Shown in pieces: positions 12,701-27,700 of a stretch of 64,000 nt of DNA. The DNA comes from Pisaster brevispinus. Taxonomy: Eukaryota > Echinodermata > Asteroidea > Forcipulatida > Asteriidae. Location: the NCBI GenBank assembly GCA_023634235.1, contig JAMKCF010000019.1, positions 3,596,001-3,660,000 on the forward strand, in the 5' to 3' direction. The notes under the pieces are model-generated. The model was not told the origin of the DNA, did no database searches, and was given only the letters and a program-made list of their open reading frames with translations. Made by a program: the position numbers and the translations under genes. Within the stretch, counting starts at the first letter, position 1. Every line of letters begins with the position of its first letter.

Positions 12701-15700
12701 AAAGAGCAACATTTTATACAAAATGCAGGGTCTGGCTTCATCTTTGTAGAGGGTAGGGGGTTAGTGGGGTCGCACGCAAGCACAATGCTCGCAATGTCTG
12801 CGCACACACAAAATGTGACATTGGACAGAGAAAAAAAAAAGGGAAATAAAAAACATCTGTATCCTCGTTAGCACGGAGGTCTCAAATGTTTGTGAAAATC
12901 AACTTCCAAATCTAAATTCTCTTGCATACAGCGTACCCTAAGATAATCTAAACAGCTCATGTACATGAAGAGTGGCTCACTTACCAAATTGTAGTTTCTT
13001 CATCAGATTGCAGTACCGTTCCTCAAAGCTCAGCTTGGATGCCTCTCCAGCGTTCCTTCCTGACAGTCCGTGTCTATCGCCCAGGTTATTAACACCTGAA
13101 AATTCACACAGGAAAAACCTTAGCATTGAAATACCACTAATCACTGAGCTGTGCGACAGACTTGTGCTCCGTCACATCGGTGTAAGGGCAAAACCAATAT
13201 ATTATTCTTTTTACCTGATGCAGTTATTACATCAAGTCAATTTTACAAGGGTTCCCATAGTTTCAGCTGTCAGTTTGCTATGGACAATGTCCACTTTGGT
13301 TTGGTAGATCACCAGCATACATAACTATCTTACCCAAGGTTTCAGAAGTCAGTTTGCTATGGACAATGTCCACTTTGGTTTGGTAGATCACCAGCATACA
13401 TTACTATCTTACCCATGGTTTCAGCTGTCAGTTTGCTATGGACAATGTCCACTTTGGTTTGGTAGATCACCAGCATACATAACTATCTTACCCAAGGTTT
13501 CAGCTGTCAGTTTGCTATGGACAATGTCCACTTTGGTTTGGTAGATCACCAGCATACATTACTATCTTACCCAAGGTTTCAGCTGTCAGTTTGCTATGGA
13601 CAATGTCCACTTTGGTTTGGTAGATCACCAGCATACATAACTATCTTACCCATGGTTTTAGAAGTCAGTTTGCTATGGACAATGTCCACTTTGGTTTGGT
13701 AGATCACCAGCATACATAACTATCTTACCCATGGTTTCAGCGATCAGCTTGCTCGTTCCTTGTCGGACAATGTCCACAGTGTGTTGTATCTGTGGCACCA
13801 GTAGAGTCAATCCCTCGGCCTCTAGATCTTCCTCGGTGCTGGGTCCTGCTGAATGCCTAGTATGGTGAGCCGGCTTGGCGTCCTTGTTCAGTCTGTCCAA
13901 GAAGATATCAAGGAGAAAGTGAAGTTTAATAGGTAGATAGATATTCAAATAAATCTGACATCTATGGTCCTTAAATTGATTGAATACGTATTCCAGTAGG
14001 TTCACAGTGTTGGACCACCGGAATGCTCCATTGGAAAGTTAAAAACACAAATGCGCGTTTCCACTCGTGTATGAGGGCTCCAGCACCACCACACATTGAT
14101 GCGGTCTAGCGGAACGCTCTGGCAGTCCAATGGAGAGACCCCTTGCATTTGCCCGCCATCCCTGAGCTCAAACAAAACATGCAAGTGTGCACCGGCAGCG
14201 CACAACTCTCAACCAATGACAGGCCTTCGTTGACACCAGTGAGGGCGCTGTTTTTGGTCTTGCGACGCCATATGTAAGGAGTCTAGAGCGGACGTGTGCC
14301 CATGAGAACGCTCTACAGCGCGCCTGACTTTTGAAGTGAAGTCTTACTTGAGTTTGGAAGTGTAGGTATCTACGCAGGACTTCATATTCTCCAGGAGGGC
14401 TACCAGGGACATGTCGGACTGGTCCCCTTCCTGGGGTAGTAGGAGAGGGGCCAGGAGGGGGTTCTGGGAGAGCGCCCGTAGAACCTCCAGCACAGCGCAG
14501 TACAGGGGAACGTGCCTTGCCATGTCCAGCACTACAATCAAGAAGATGGGGAGTCGAAAAATGATGAGAAGGTTGTATTGAATAAATAACAAGGTAATGC
14601 AAAATGTAATAGATGGAAATTTTGCATCGGGATAAAGAATATTAATTTTGTATTTTGACCCATACACTGATGTGTGTAAAGCACAGTATTCTCAGTATTT
14701 TTCCAGAGTCCAGTGAAAAGAAATCTCCAGGCATGTGATATTTTTATAAGAAAGCCTACTTGCTACAAAGATGGTAATGGTAGTAAAGCATCCTGTGTAA
14801 TTATGAAATTATTTCGTCTGAAATACCCCTGTTGATTATAAAAATACCCCTGTTGATTATAAAAAGCGTCTTTTGGAGATTCAAATTTCTATGGTATCCT
14901 ATCCTAAATGCTGCGGCCGCTATCACCTCACAATACGTGGATGGATTCCATGTTCTTGATGAAAATATCGTACATTTTTTGTTGGCTGTTTTCTCAACAA
15001 ATAGGCACTGAATTCAGCTGAAACTTTCACAGGCGACTTTTAATGCATCTTTCTTGATACTTTTGCCTATAAATCAGCGTAACATAGCTAAAAACCAAAC
15101 GATGACCCTAACTTTAAAGAGTCACTTAAATATAGTACTTGGTAAATTAATCTCGTCCAGGTAGGACATGTAAATAAAGCAGTCTGTATTCTCAACTTCA
15201 ATCTCCTCATGTTGAGTAATTCATTTCAGCTCTAGACCCAAGACTCTGTTATTATTTATGGAATTTATATCTTCTTTACCTGAATCATTCCTGAGATAAG
15301 ATGAGATAGCGGGGATGAGGCAGGAGTTGCTCAACAACTCCCTGAAGACCTCTGGGAAGATGCTCTGGAGATGCTCCGTGCTGACATCCCCTGACGCTTC
15401 CTTGACTGCTGTCAGCGGGTCGCCAGATCGCTGTGGATTGGGACTGATGTAGCTCGACAGGACCTTACAAAAAGAAAGTGGGAGGTAGAAATTTTGTCAT
15501 GCTTTGAATACGTTGAGTACAAACCCAAATATTCTGGCGGTCCAATGGATTGCTGGTGCATGCCCTTGGAAACGCTCTTTTGCGCCAAGAACATGTCCGA
15601 CCTTTGAGGTGCTCCTTAAGCCCACCGCTGCGTGTTGCTTGCAAATGTTGCACGTTATTGCATCCTCCAAAGTGGACCGGTCAAAGGCAGGGAAGTACCG

Positions 15701-18700
15701 CAATATTTGAACAAGAGGCGGCCACCTCATGAGCCAACATACCACGTTGCTCTCTCATTATAAGGGTCTTGTCAGACAAGGACATTTTGTTATCGCCAAC
15801 TCTTCACCAACTTCACCAGCCTTCAAAAGTAACACTAAGGTAGAACGAGAGACATAATCCCCCCAACAGTGCCTTACTTTCCCCAGGTACATTGTGTAAG
15901 GTTCACAATACTTACCAGCAGCAAGCAGGTGGCGTGTTCCTCTTCCGCTTTCTGTTTATTCAGAGCCTGCTCGACGTTCCATCCAGAGGTGGTTGAACCG
16001 GTACCGAAGCCCGTACCCTTGGCCCAATAAGACTGGTTCTTCTGCTCTGTGGTCGGGGCTGCAGGACCTGACCTTTGGTTGCTTGGTGTTGAATTCCCCT
16101 GTAGGTCAAAACAAAATTGTGAAATCATGATCCAGTGAGACAATTAAGTGAATACAATGGCTTTTAAAAAATATGTATGTAATAAATGATTCCTTTTAAT
16201 GCAGATAAAGGTTGTTCTGCTCATAGAAAATGCATGAAGCTGTTTTTGTTTTGTTTTTTTTCTGTCAGAAGAGCTATACACACCAGGATGCAGTGGTCTA
16301 AAATCTTCAAACCAACTGCTTCTAGCTAAGCACAAAGTACGCACTAAGCACCAATTACGGGCTAAGCATCAACTACGCAATCGCTGGGGTGAACGTTCTT
16401 TCAGGTTTGCTGCAGCCACCTCATGGAACCCATTCCCATCTGATGTGCGTCTTTCTCCATCTTTGGCAAGTTTCAAGAAGAGCTAAATATACATTATTGT
16501 TGGAGGATGCTTTCAAACTGTATTTATGAACTTACAATGTTGTCTTGCTTTGCATTTGCTAGTAGCGCTGCTTAACGGTAAGCAAATATTTCGCTAAGTA
16601 TAGCAGAAAAAATTTGCTCGAGCTTAAGCGTATTTCACAGATTAGCAAGAAATTTAGGCGGCCAGCTTGCACGTTCACTATGGATTTACATTGTTATGGC
16701 ATTTATTTTCATATAGTAAGCACCGGAAGGTTAGCATGCCTCTTGTGCTTACGGTTAGCAGTGCTATGAAATGGTAAGCAGTAAGCACAAATCAGCCGTT
16801 AAGCAGCTTTATAAAATATGGGCCCTGGTTGTTATTTGCCAAGTGGCCTGAAGATTACTAAAACGACGATACCAGCAGTACACAACGTTACATTATTACT
16901 ATCTCTACCCACCTCTTGTGAAGCTGACTTGTTGGTAACCCTTGGTCCGTGGTGGCTCAAGATGGCCAAGAAGGCAAGCAACAGATGAACGGCGCCGATC
17001 TCTAGCGTCCGTCTCCTTAGTAGCACCCCATCATCGGTCGTCAGGGGTGTGCTGTCAAACAGGGTGACCAGAACGGTGAAGGGGAGGGTGGGGAGCGAGG
17101 GGGCAACTGGTGATGACAGGATGTGACCTGGAGGAAAGATATCGACACATTTAAAAATTGTAATGGCAGCTCACCACACGTCAGTGTCAGGGTAAAAATC
17201 AATATGCACCTAATGTGTGGTGCGCAATGCGTACAAATGAAATTACACGCTGAGAAATGTCTAGTTTTTTACAAAGTACCCAATGGATAACATGGAATTA
17301 TGTGACTTGCTTACCATGCACTTCCATTTTTACGCATTTTGCACTACGCATATTGCATGACGAACACATGGATTTTGGCATAAGGGTAAAAAAGCAAAGT
17401 TATACAAAAACAATTTGTAACAGAAAGTTGATAATGGCAGAAGAAATGTCTAGTTTTTACAGATATGGATACATGGAATTATGTGACTTGCTTGACATGT
17501 ACTCACATGGATTTTTGCATAAGGGTAAAAAGTATAAATTATACGGACAATTTCGAAACAGAAAGTTGACAATGGCAGAAGCTTACCTCCATCTCCGTCA
17601 TCCGTAACTCCCAACACCAACCGGAGAAGAAACTGTGCCTTCTTGTGCTCTCTCAGGAGGACCTCGGCGTACCCAGGTAGCCTCAGGAAGAGACCGAAGG
17701 CGGCCAGGGAGTGTGGAGGGATGACGGCAGTGCTGTTCACGGGGCCGTGGGATGCGGCCGGCGCAGCTGTATTGGAGAGTCCACTCGGAGCTGTGGTCTC
17801 CAAGCCGGAGTGCTGGAATGCAGGCTGCATATACATGAGGTGTGGGGGGAAAAATGAGACAATCATTAGCATTTACAGGGTCCAAAGAGAGTGGGTTAAA
17901 ATCTATGGATTTTTAAAACTGCTGACATCATATTGTTGTAAACTGCATGCAAATTGTATGCAAAATGTATGCACATTTTATGCACATTTTATGTAAATTG
18001 TATGCAATTTATATGTAAATTTGATACAAACTGTCTGTAAATTTAATAGTACTTGTACATGAAGTTGTTCATCATTAAACAGGTTCTGAAATTTCTTCAA
18101 AGGCTACAGCCGTACTTTTCAAATTGACAAACGGTCAGCACCCGAACTTGACCACTTTGCAAGGACATAGATTTTTAAACAAACATACCATACGACCAAA
18201 ATGGGACAATTTCATCAAACTAAAATGATCACAGACTAATGAAATGGTCAAGGACCATAATGTCTGCCTGTTCTTACCAACACTTATTTTGATTGCTGCA
18301 ATCAAAATAAGCAATGCTATAAGAAAATGCTATTTTTCCCAACTTTGTGTGGAAATACTTCCCTTGCGGATTGGTACCATCTGAACTTTTTATAATCGGT
18401 GTGTTCTCATTCAGAAGCTAATCCACTTCTTTAAGGTTGACCAATCCTGTAATTTGTCTTGAAGTGACATTTCAAAAAAGGATCTTTGCCGTCAGGCGCA
18501 ACCAAATTATTTCTTAGACTTACATCCTCATCCTCTATGCCTTGAGAGGCCACGCCCCACTGCTCCGTACTAGACTGCCACGAGATGACCCCGCCCTCTC
18601 CGTTCTTCTCCGAGTGACCGTTACCCGCCCCGACAACGTGCCTGGGGATGTCGTGATACACTATCGGGAGGTGCTCGGCGATCAACGCCAGACCCCCTAA

Positions 18701-21700
18701 GCTTGCAAAGACATGCAGGAAGGATGGCATGGGTGTGGAGTCCAGTAGTATTGACTTGTCCGGTGTGTTGCCATTTTCTGACGTGCTGGGGAGCCCAGTT
18801 GATGTTGATGCCGATGAAGTCGTGGCACATGCCCCATTTGTTGTCGCTGCTGTAAGAATTCCATAAAAGGTTTTTTTTATCAAGAAGCATTCTATACTGG
18901 ATAAGCATAAGCTGAAAAAATTAAGTGTAGCAAAATATGCAATTTCATGCAAAATGCAAGAAATACATTTTTCCATAAAATACCAGATACTTATGTGGTA
19001 ATAGTTTACACGTGCGTAGTGTAGCATTTGTGAGTCATTTAAATTTAATCGTAAGCTTTACTACTTCAAACCATAAACTGACATCCCAAATGAAAGAATT
19101 TAATTATGAATAAATAAAACAAACAAACAAAACCAGAAGTTTTAGTACCTTCTTTGGCCTCTCTACTCTTAGAGCTATCTGTCTTCGACGAGGCGCCAAT
19201 CTCTTGCATTCCCAAGTTCAATTTCAGCTCCAAGAAGGGTGACCCAAGAGGGAGCCCTTTGCTCTGCAAGACGGCGACGAGCTGACCTAGGGTCAACACG
19301 TCCGGTAGACTGACCTCGGGAAGGAGGTCATGACACAGGGTCACCACCGGCACCTGCATTGGATCTTTGGTGTTTGTTGCGGGACCGTGGGTGGTTGTCG
19401 ATTGAGACTTTGATGACTGAGCTTGGCTTGAGAGGGGGAGGAGCCGGAAGGAAGAGGAGAATGCCGAGAATGCTGAGGAGTTGGGTTCCTTGTCCATGTG
19501 GGATGTGGTCATCGACTTCTTAGGTTTGGTTTCTTAAAACATTGAATGGAAAAGAGAAATATTTGTGATTAGTACCTGTTTATTTAGTTGATACTCATAC
19601 TTTCATCTTTGAGAAGGCAAGGCCATTTTCATTTAGCAAGGTGCACTTCCAGTGGAAAATCTGTAGTCTTTAGGAACCTTTGACAGGGCACCAAGGCCAA
19701 GACCAGGGGCAACAAAGGCCAAGGCCATCGTGTCCTCTGTGTATTTCCAGGCCTGGTGGCACACATTCTCTTGCTAGACAACGTCTGAATAAAGAACCGA
19801 TGAAATACTATCACAGTATGAAATCAAAGATACATGTAACAATGCACCAAGGGTAAAAACAGATTAAATTGGTGTTATTCTTACACCGTCCAGACCACAG
19901 GACTCAACAAACGGGTGACTTGTCGACTCAATTGGAAGAGTCGGTGTGTAGCGTGCACTCAGAAATTCACGCTTGGATGGCCGGGACAAACAGAGACAAA
20001 AGTTTTGCTGGTGGCTTACCGCTTAGCAACGACCGAGTCATGCCGACCAAAGAGGGCCTCAATGGGAAAACTGTCAATCCCAGTGCCGAAGACCACCGTG
20101 TCATAAAAATTTACCTGCCAAATTTTTCAGAATTTGTTCACCGAAGATAACACCAAGGATTGTACGGTAGAACAAACCAACGTCAACTGGTGAAGGCTTT
20201 TACCTTCCACACAACAAAGCAAGATTACAAATGTCAGCTTTCCATTCCCAAAGGCCAACCCCTACCCCAAGCAGCAAGTCCAAATAACTCTCCTAACAGC
20301 AGACTGACTGACTGACGGATGCCACAGGCAATGACAATACCCTATTCAGCCCAAGAGGGCCGAGGGTTAAAAAAACTTACCAAGGTGTGAGTAGTTGATG
20401 TAGTGTTCCGACTCCAGAAACTCCTTCTTCCCCGGGAGGTAGTCCACCAGAACAAACGGCTGATCCTTGCTGGCTTTCTCTGCCTTTGACTGCTTGACCA
20501 TCACGTCCTTAGGGAAAGGCACCGACTTCATTAAGGAAAGAGAATCTGCCACAAAAAGAAATCAACGAGCTTGATGAATAACTGGGAGACAATAAAGTCT
20601 AAAGGAAACATCAAGAACAGATTTAGGGGTTAGGGAACCGTGACTGGGTTTTTTTTACAGAGCAAGTGTGCATTTTTGTCAAAGAAACCCAAAAAGGAGA
20701 AGACAGCTGAACAGTCTGCATGCCTGCAGCCTCGCTACCATGGGCAGTGCGCTATATCGATACCTCTCTCGTCATTAACCCCTGGAGGGGATGTGCTGAA
20801 AAACAACGCTGATTAGTGAACCAAAAGTGACAGCTGTGTACACGCAACTCAAAATGCAAGTATTTTGGAGTAGTCCACTTCAAATGAATTATGTCTTTCC
20901 CATGGTCACCCTAAACTGCATACAGTTAGACATATCACAAGGTCAAAGAAGAATGAGAGGGAACTTGATGCTTTTTGGGGGGCTGTGACTATATTCAGCG
21001 TGCTCCTACAGTGGATCAACCACAGGACTAATTAAAATATCAGAAGTCACACTTCCAGGGGTTACAGTCGAGCAAGGCATTTTGGGGATTGTAAACCACT
21101 GGGAACAAGGTTGGCATGCCTGTGCATTGAGTTTGACTTACCGCAGACTTCCGAGACCAGTGCACCTACAGATGTAGTCATCTTGGTTTCCATGACTCTG
21201 TATTTATGGCCGACCCCAAACTGGGGATGGCAGGAACCCCTCCCGGCTGCCGAGCCCCGCCCCTTGTATAGGCAACACGCCCCTTGGATGTACACCAGGG
21301 CCTTCTCGTCCTCCAGCATGAGCTGTAGGATCAGGCGTCGCGTGAAGCCCGAGATGGCCAGTCGCATCCCCGCCTGGTTGCTGCAGCTGCAGGCCACTTC
21401 GCACACCACCTGGGCCAGGAGTCTCTGGTTGCCCGGATGGCACGAGATGACCCGCGTGAAGAATGCGATCGTGGAGGACTCGATGGCCGCACGCTGCTGC
21501 GAGGTCATCACCGATACTTTCTTGGCGTTGGGGGTCGGCACGTTCAGCTGCACTATGTTGGAGCTGACACTGCACAGCAGCATCAGCAGCGACGACCAGA
21601 AGGTGCTGCCTTCTGGACCGCCCAGCCAGTTCTTCATCACCAGCTCACTGCTCAGCTTGGTGAAAAGATCCAGGACGGGGGCTATCTTATCCGACGTAAT

Positions 21701-24700
21701 ATGAATCAAAGACACCGTACTGCCATCCCAGCTTTCCGTACGATACGTCCGTGGAGACGAAAGCCCCTGGCCTTCGATCAGTTTATAGGAGTCAGTCTGC
21801 CACGCAGGACTATCGTCCATTCCACCTTGCCGGTTGCGATAGATCTCATAGTTACAGAAATCCATGAGGGCGTTGGCCAGCATGGTCGGAAAGTTTGATT
21901 CCAGGAGTATCTGGATCGCGGCTGGCGACTGAGAGGCTGATGCCAACGTCGCTAGGTGAAGTTGGTCCAACATGTTGATGTGTACGGGTCGGCTTGGCGA
22001 TTGCTGGCTTGCTCCTTTGGTATCGTCTGTTAGACTTGCCCCATGCTCCTGGGCATCTTTGCTGTCATCTGAAAAAGAAAAATGAAAATGAAACTTGTCT
22101 GGAAATTCAGTGCTAAAAGCAGAAACTGATGTGAAGTTAAATTAAAATTATAACTTATTGCAAAACCTTAGGATCAGTCTATCAACAGTACTCATGCGGG
22201 TATCTTGTATGACACATACATCTGGCTCTGGTCTGCGTCACACACAGAAACTTGCTTTGAATTTCTTCATGGAACTCTAAAATGTCAGACATTTGTCTGA
22301 CCCTTGGGTGCCTGTTCATGGCTGGGATATGTAAATGCTTCATGGTTTGGTCTATTATTTTGGACACAATCCAAGTTTCCACATTGACCTTTGACCCTTG
22401 ACCCTGAGCACTGACCTGTGAGTAGCTCATCCATCTCCATCTCCTCCTCCTTGTTGATGATGCCCATCCAGGACAGCATGGTGATGTAGAGTGCTGGATG
22501 GACGTGACAGATAGCGCACAGGACGTACCCTGCGGCCTGCTTGAGGGGAGAGCTCAACGGCATGACGACAGACCACTCATACAACGAGCTGTCAGCCCAA
22601 AGGAAAACAAAATACAGACAAATAAGTTGTAAGCCCGAAAGACAACAAAATATAGACAACCAAAGTTGCATGCATTAAAACGCTTGTCCTACACCAGGAA
22701 AACTCATTTCTAACTCTGCATGGTGTTATGCAACTTGAAACTCCCATGCCATACACTACTGTTTTTTACAGAGGTATTGAACCTATTCCCCATTTTTAAC
22801 GAACTCCTATTCCCTTCTCCTATTTTGTGTTCATTGTGTTCTGGTAATCTCAGAAAACCTTTATAGGGTTTTAAGGATTACTTCTGTACAAGAGGGAAAC
22901 AGTGTGCTTAAGTATGAGACACATTTTTTGGGGCACCCTCTGCTATATTATTGAGCCCAATACCCTTCAGAGGGTCCCCCCCTCCCACCCCCCAGGCTGA
23001 GAGACTTATGTACACAAAACATGCACTAAACAGTACACTCCTGTGTCAGCGTATGTAATCACTCCCAGTAAGTGGACGAACTAAGCCTGGGCACTCAACT
23101 TTTGAGTACGGTGTTCCCACATGGTATGGGGGTAAATAAAACGATTTTGATTTCGTCTTCAAATTTATGAGTGAAGTTATTGAAAGAAGTTATTGCATAA
23201 TTGTTTGTATAATTACAGTAGCAAAACAAAAAACCCTGCAGATTATACTTCTTAAAAAAAGAGAAAAAATACATAAAAGTAAGAAGGGTTTTTCCGCAAA
23301 AATAGAGCAATAGGTCTCACCTGAATAAGTCCTTAGTAATCAGACTTCCTACGTTGTATGGCGCTCTTACTTCATGGCTAGCCCAGATGACCGACGCGAC
23401 GCACATGATGTGGGAGGGGGCAGGGCTTAGTAGGCTGACCTCAGTAGGGGAGAAGGTCAACGGACTCCGATGGAAACTGCTGTTCTTGTGAAGGTGGACT
23501 CTGGCCGTGTCTCCCAGCCAATCCAGCAAAGCTTGGACCCTAGAAGGGGGTGGGGGTGGGGGTGGGGGAAGATATTTGTTATCAGTGAGCGTTACAGACG
23601 AAGGGAATAATAAAACAACAATACCAGGACCCCACAAACCCGGTTCGTAAGGCTGCGTGTTTGTGTGTGAGAGAGCCTGTCTACCCAGTGACGCCAAGAC
23701 TTACTGGGGATGTCCTCCACTTCGCTTTTGTGTACTTAACCAATCAGGACACCACTAAAGAAACGAAGTCTAAACAGTGGGTGAACAAAGACCAGTTCTG
23801 GATTTAGCAGGTTGGGAAACAAAATTTCTTGATTTATTGGGTTGAACAAAGAGAGGACCTTGATTTACAGGGTCGACAAATCACAGGGATGTGCTTGTTT
23901 AAAATAGCCATTTAGATTTATTTGAATGTCTTAAATATTGTCAAGTACGATATATTTTTATATTCTGTTGTTTTGCACTAATACCCAGTATAGCATGTCA
24001 ACGGCTGGATGATAAAATTAGGCGTTTTGTTTTCCAGTTTTAATGAAGAATCAATGTGTTTTATTACCTTTCCTTGGTCCCCTGGTCCAAAGTGGTTCCC
24101 AGTTGATATATGATGTCTACCGTGGACTCAGTTGAGGCATCCACATTTCGGCCCATCAGCGGTGCACCAGAATCTAGAGGTGAAGCATTAAATTTTGCTC
24201 ACTGAAAACTGACAACTATATTTCGAGCCTTATCACATTGGATTTAGGTCAACCCAAAATAATATTCTTTTTAAAGCACATTCTTTATAAAGTTTCCATT
24301 CGATCGGAGGATTGGAGGTCACGCTGCAATCATTTAAGAGGGGCCCTAAGGTCAAATTCAATTTTGTGATGCACTGATTTTCCAACAAATAGAGTCCTCA
24401 TGCTAGTAGAAAAGTGTTACAAGTTAAAAAATGGTGTAAAATGCAATTTTATTTTAAACTCTTTCGGAGCGAAATTTGAAACGTGAATTCATTTGGTATC
24501 AAAAGCAAATGAGTCTGTACATTCCAAGGAGGAACTTTCGGAGGTCAGTCAAAAGGTCAAATTCAATGTCGTTTTGATTGAATATCATTGAAAATCCAAA
24601 ATGAACAAACATTTTCCAGTTCAAAACCAAACAGACCAAAATCTTTAAAATGTGAAGTCATTTAATGTTTTTGAATGTTGACAAAACTCGCACTGGAAGA

Positions 24701-27700
24701 GTATCACATCCAAAGGCATTTAAAACCACTTTAACATGAGGTAAGAGACAATGTAATTTGGGTTCCACTTTCGTAAGGACTCTATCTATTGGAAAATGAG
24801 TGCATCACAAAACTGAAGTTGACCCTGGAGCCCCTCTGTAATCTGATGTCATAAAACCGTGCATTTTGGGTTCCATTCCAGTGTTCTCCCCATGTGGGTT
24901 TTGGGAGGGCAGGATACTTTAAAAGATTTTTCAAAATGGGACATCTCAGCTCATAATGTACTAGCCGTACTAAATCAACAAATCGTCTTTTCAGCGAGGA
25001 AATCCCCGATAACCCCCTCCCAATCATCCTGAATGTTGGCGTTCAGACTGACAGAGCTCACTGTCACATGACAGACTGGTGCCCATTGGATGACGTCATA
25101 CCGCCCTCCCCCAAAAAAGTCTGTGGACCACAATGTGTTATACGCACCAGTACAAGGCACCCTCAAATTGGATGCCAGACTACAATCATACTACGAATGA
25201 CTGTCAAGAATGATCATCTCAATCAAAGATGAAACCTACCGTTTTCACCGCCGTAGATGTTCCTGAGTATGATATCAAAGAGCGTGAGGCCCACGTCGGT
25301 AGAGCACAGCCCCAGCTTGAGGAGTACTGCCTCGATGTTGACTGCAAGCTCCTGGCAATGTGGGGAGAGCAGCAAGGAGGTGCAGGTGGTCAGGAGAGAG
25401 GGCATGCTGGCAGCCGTTGTGGCTATGGGAGCCGCCATCAGCGGGTCCTGGATCAGGCAGTGGTGGAGGAAACGTAGCCACCTCATGCTGAAACAGTGGA
25501 GTAAAAAGACAGCTTTTAGAAAGAATCAATTTTCTGCACATTCGCCCAAAACAAAGCTCAAAGCCACTCTTGGTAAGGGGCTACAAAAAGAAAATATTTA
25601 AGATGAAAGTAACTCAGGGAAGCTGAAGGTAGGAATTGATAATCCTCTTAAAACAGTCTAGAGTGTAGGATGGAGGGAAACATGCACCAGACAAGGAGTT
25701 CCAAAGAGTACGTGGAATTAAGCCGTTAGAATGGTTCTTTCTTCCACATTTACCCGAGTGTATGGGCGAGAGGAAGCAAAAAACCCGGTTGCACCCTCAA
25801 ACATCCCGATAGGAAGATCTTGGGGAAATATTCTAATTCATCTTTTCGTGATTCCACAATATTTTCGGGACTGCGAGGTGGCTGCCTGATAACCAAACGC
25901 AAGCTCTGGTGTTTCTGATAAGAAGAGTGTGGGTTTGTTGCCCGATACCTGGCATGGTGTACCCACATCTTACTGTGTCTACATTGTGTTCTGGGTATCT
26001 CGGCAACTCTTCAGAGGACTTTAGGGGGACTTCTGTTCAAGAGGAAGAGAGTGTGTTTAAGAGTGGGAAAATGTAGGGGGGGCGGTGACACCCTCTTTCA
26101 CATATTGGTAAAGGTATAGGTATTGTTCATTTTTAAAGATCAATGAAGTCTTGTACCTTGTTTTTGTGGCGTGGTCCTCCGACGGTGCTAGTAAACTCTG
26201 CTGCGAGGTCCCCGCTCCGTTCCAGCCTCCTCCGCTGAACGCAGCCAGACCGAGCAGCATGACCTGAGACAGGCCGATGGTGCTGGAGTCCAGCGGCCGG
26301 TGCAGACGCAGACACACCGAGGTGACCACCTCGGGTCTGGGCAGCTGGAGCTTGATGTAGGTCAGACCCGTGGTGGATATCGGGGGACTGACGGGAGTCG
26401 GAGAGGAGCCGAGGGCGTTGCTGATCTCGAAGGATACCGAGGATGGGCAGGCTGCAAGAAAAAACACATCAAAATATGTTACCAGTCCTGAAAAGATTAA
26501 TGCAGTTATCACTATTAGACACAAAAGATTTGATGTTTAAACAAAATTGGTTTTTTTTATATTAATAATCATTTGGAAGGGTGATCATCCTTACTAGCAG
26601 CTGATAAGCTGACTTACGAAGGACATGGCTACAAGGTGTTTGAACAACACGGCCCTTCCATGGCAAAACAGCCTAACTCGAAAAATAACATTTTGAGAAA
26701 AGCAAGTACAGAGATAAGCTGTTTTGCCATAAAAACGGGATGAAAGTGTAAAAAGAGGCCGAGATAGGACATGTTATCACATCCATACATAGCATGACTT
26801 TGAAACTTTGAAATGGAAAAAGGGCCCTCAATTTACCCAGAAATGATCTTATGTCAAAAACCTAAATTTTCAAGTTGGGCTGTTTCGCCATGTAAGAGCC
26901 GAACAGCCATGCAAGGGTACCTTTGGCAGCCAGCCACATTGACCCATATATGATATGCCAACGGAGCACAGGCTGAGATTAAAAGTGTTTGATTTTTCCG
27001 GAGGAAGAAAAACCGGAAGGCTCGGAGAAAATCCTTCATGGCATAGAAGAGAACCAACACACAACTCTACTCACATCATGGCCTTAGCCGGGAATCGAAC
27101 CACGGCCACAGTGGTGAGAGGCAAAGTGCAAGTAATCCTATGGTTCACCTTTTTTTCCAGTTGTTTCAGTAACAAACTTGTAACTTTGTCCGAGATGTTA
27201 ACAACTGATAAACCAGTCAACAAAATAATCTCTATGAACAATCTTATGACTGCAAATGCCTACACAAACTTCAAATTGGTTTTAATAATATCCACATAAA
27301 CTTGCTAAAAACCTGGAGAAACACTATCAAGAAACAACTTGCACAGCAAGTTCCAATATGAAACATTCCAGAAACACTTCTATGGTTGTTTGGACAGACT
27401 AAACCAACAAATTCCCTTAAAATGAAATTATCCGGTAACACTTTCCAGCGAGTTGACCAACCACAAGAAATAATTCAACCACATGTGTTGTGTATGGTGG
27501 CTAAACTGTGCACAGAACTAGCTGTGTTCATTGTGGCTTTGAGTAGATGCATTCACCACATGATATCATATTGCAGGCTGGCGTAGTTTATCCTTCAAAA
27601 CCACAGTGGATGAAATTGAACGGTCTAATAGTAGAAGGGTTAAATGGGTTGACTGTTTCAAGACAATCTGAACTACTTACTAGCTAGGGATGTAAGATGT

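Noticed and set aside
13359..13702. Two repeated plus-strand ORFs of 61 codons
   Set aside because: They are the 79-bp minisatellite read in a frame without stops; the peptides simply repeat and are antisense to the intron.
21111..21704. Plus-strand ORF of 197 codons
   Set aside because: Antisense to exon 42, whose protein sequence is conserved; codon bias of that exon keeps the opposite strand open.
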